The notes beneath the pieces are model-generated. The model had not been told where the DNA came from, did no database searches, and worked only from the letters and a program-made list of their open reading frames with translations. A program made the position numbers and the translations under genes. From positions 1 through 64,000 of the forward strand of contig NZ_JAPDMV010000001.1 of the NCBI RefSeq assembly GCF_026319305.1: a DNA stretch of 64,000 nt, in the 5' to 3' direction. The first letter of the stretch is position 1. The number at the start of each line of letters is the position of its first letter. This DNA comes from Methylophaga sp. OBS4. GTDB taxonomy: Bacteria > Pseudomonadota > Gammaproteobacteria > Nitrosococcales > Methylophagaceae. Positions 63,717 to 64,000 of the stretch are shown here, piece after piece.

Positions 63717-64000
63717 CTACGGAACAGTTTTCCGAAATAAACAGTAGATAAAACTTTGCTCATTACCTGTTGGAGTCTGGTGCAACTCGCGCTCATGGCC
63801 GAGCAGAAGAAACGAGTCACCAACTTCTGCATGTAGTTCTTCAACGCTATAGCGCATAACGGGAAGACCGCTGCATGTGGTCGGGCCGTCTTCTGCAAAG
63901 GTCGCGATGATGATGAGCCCGCCTTGTTTGACCGAACGAAGCATGGTTCTGATATAGGTGTGCCGGTCCTCCGGACTGGTGAGAAAATGGAAGACAGCCC
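63717..64000 (-). CDS. SAM-dependent methyltransferase, 5' part outside window
   Basis: The C-terminal 93 codons of a class I methyltransferase; the 5' part lies beyond the right edge. VFHFLTSPEDRHTYIRTMLRS is the motif IV/V region, followed by GGLIIIATFAEDGPTTCSGLPVMRYSVEEL, which is common in a widespread small-molecule methyltransferase family of unknown substrate. The stop is TAG 63717. I see nothing convincing in the 255-base gap between it and the DUF5676 gene. Confidence 0.85.
   Translation of the reverse strand, partial: AVFHFLTSPEDRHTYIRTMLRSVKQGGLIIIATFAEDGPTTCSGLPVMRYSVEELHAEVGDSFLLLGHERELHQTPTGNEQSFIYCLFRKTVP

Noticed and set aside
63599-63898. 99-codon minus-strand frame near the right edge
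   Set aside because: It overlaps the methyltransferase coding end in another frame and shows no family resemblance or ribosome binding site.

Overview
The window is an ordinary chromosomal segment of a gammaproteobacterium. The conserved blocks pncC-recA-recX-alaS-lysC-csrA-tRNA-Ser-tRNA-Arg, osmC/yhfA divergent from crp, tsaB-cmoA-cmoB, and the cytochrome b561-yceI pair all point there. Protein sequences and moderate base composition would fit a marine methylotroph such as Methylophaga or a relative, but that genus call is a guess. I see no rRNA, CRISPR array, prophage or intact insertion sequence.

Layout. (1) 1-3.6 kb: two divergent c-di-GMP-type signalling genes, both with degenerate EAL domains, then a DJ-1/PfpI protein and a small charged exported protein. 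(2) 3.6-13 kb: a TrkH/TrkA-type potassium uptake pair, a YbhB-family protein, a large molybdenum formate dehydrogenase, and a decayed zone with a truncated YbhB copy, a BON lipoprotein and a GlsB/YeaQ remnant. An AsmA-family protein and a glycine-zipper protein follow. (3) 13-16 kb: an alpha/beta hydrolase and an AT-rich stretch with a DUF2726/zinc-finger protein and an orphan membrane protein, ending at two tRNA genes. (4) 16-34 kb, mostly minus strand: csrA, lysC, alaS, recX, recA, pncC; mutS on plus; ycgL, a VOC protein, a DUF885 peptidase and osmC; crp on plus; then the rpe-gph-trpE-trpG-trpD-trpC operon. (5) 34-44.7 kb, mostly plus: a five-gene chain (DUF3530, SpeE-like, antiporter, CBS, L,D-transpeptidase), ygiQ, cytochrome b561-yceI, and the tRNA-modification operon tsaB-cmoA-cmoB. 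(6) 44.7-52.7 kb: an exported protein, mtfA, a glucan phosphorylase with an MBL/beta-CASP nuclease, tRNA-Ser(UGA), a YccA-like protein, a DUF2892 protein, moaA and fdhD. (7) 52.8-63.5 kb: a copper/silver resistance cluster on the minus strand (two small exported proteins, cusC-, cusB- and cusA-like genes, a His-tailed DUF2231 protein, a CopA-type ATPase), then a DUF5676 gene behind a MerR-type promoter. A methyltransferase runs off the right end.

Functional links. MoaA (molybdopterin synthesis) and FdhD (sulfuration) would serve the formate dehydrogenase about 42 kb away; formate oxidation fits a C1-using organism. The Cus-type tripartite pump and the CopA-type ATPase would together clear Cu(I)/Ag(I) from periplasm and cytoplasm.

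I found no clearly new multi-gene system. The points most worth a second look are a LOV-like PAS domain that has lost its photoactive cysteine, a pair of direct repeats bracketing the formate dehydrogenase gene, a row of hairpins plus a LexA-like dyad upstream of recA, a 39-residue membrane protein with a perfect ribosome binding site, and the MerR-type promoter at the copper locus.
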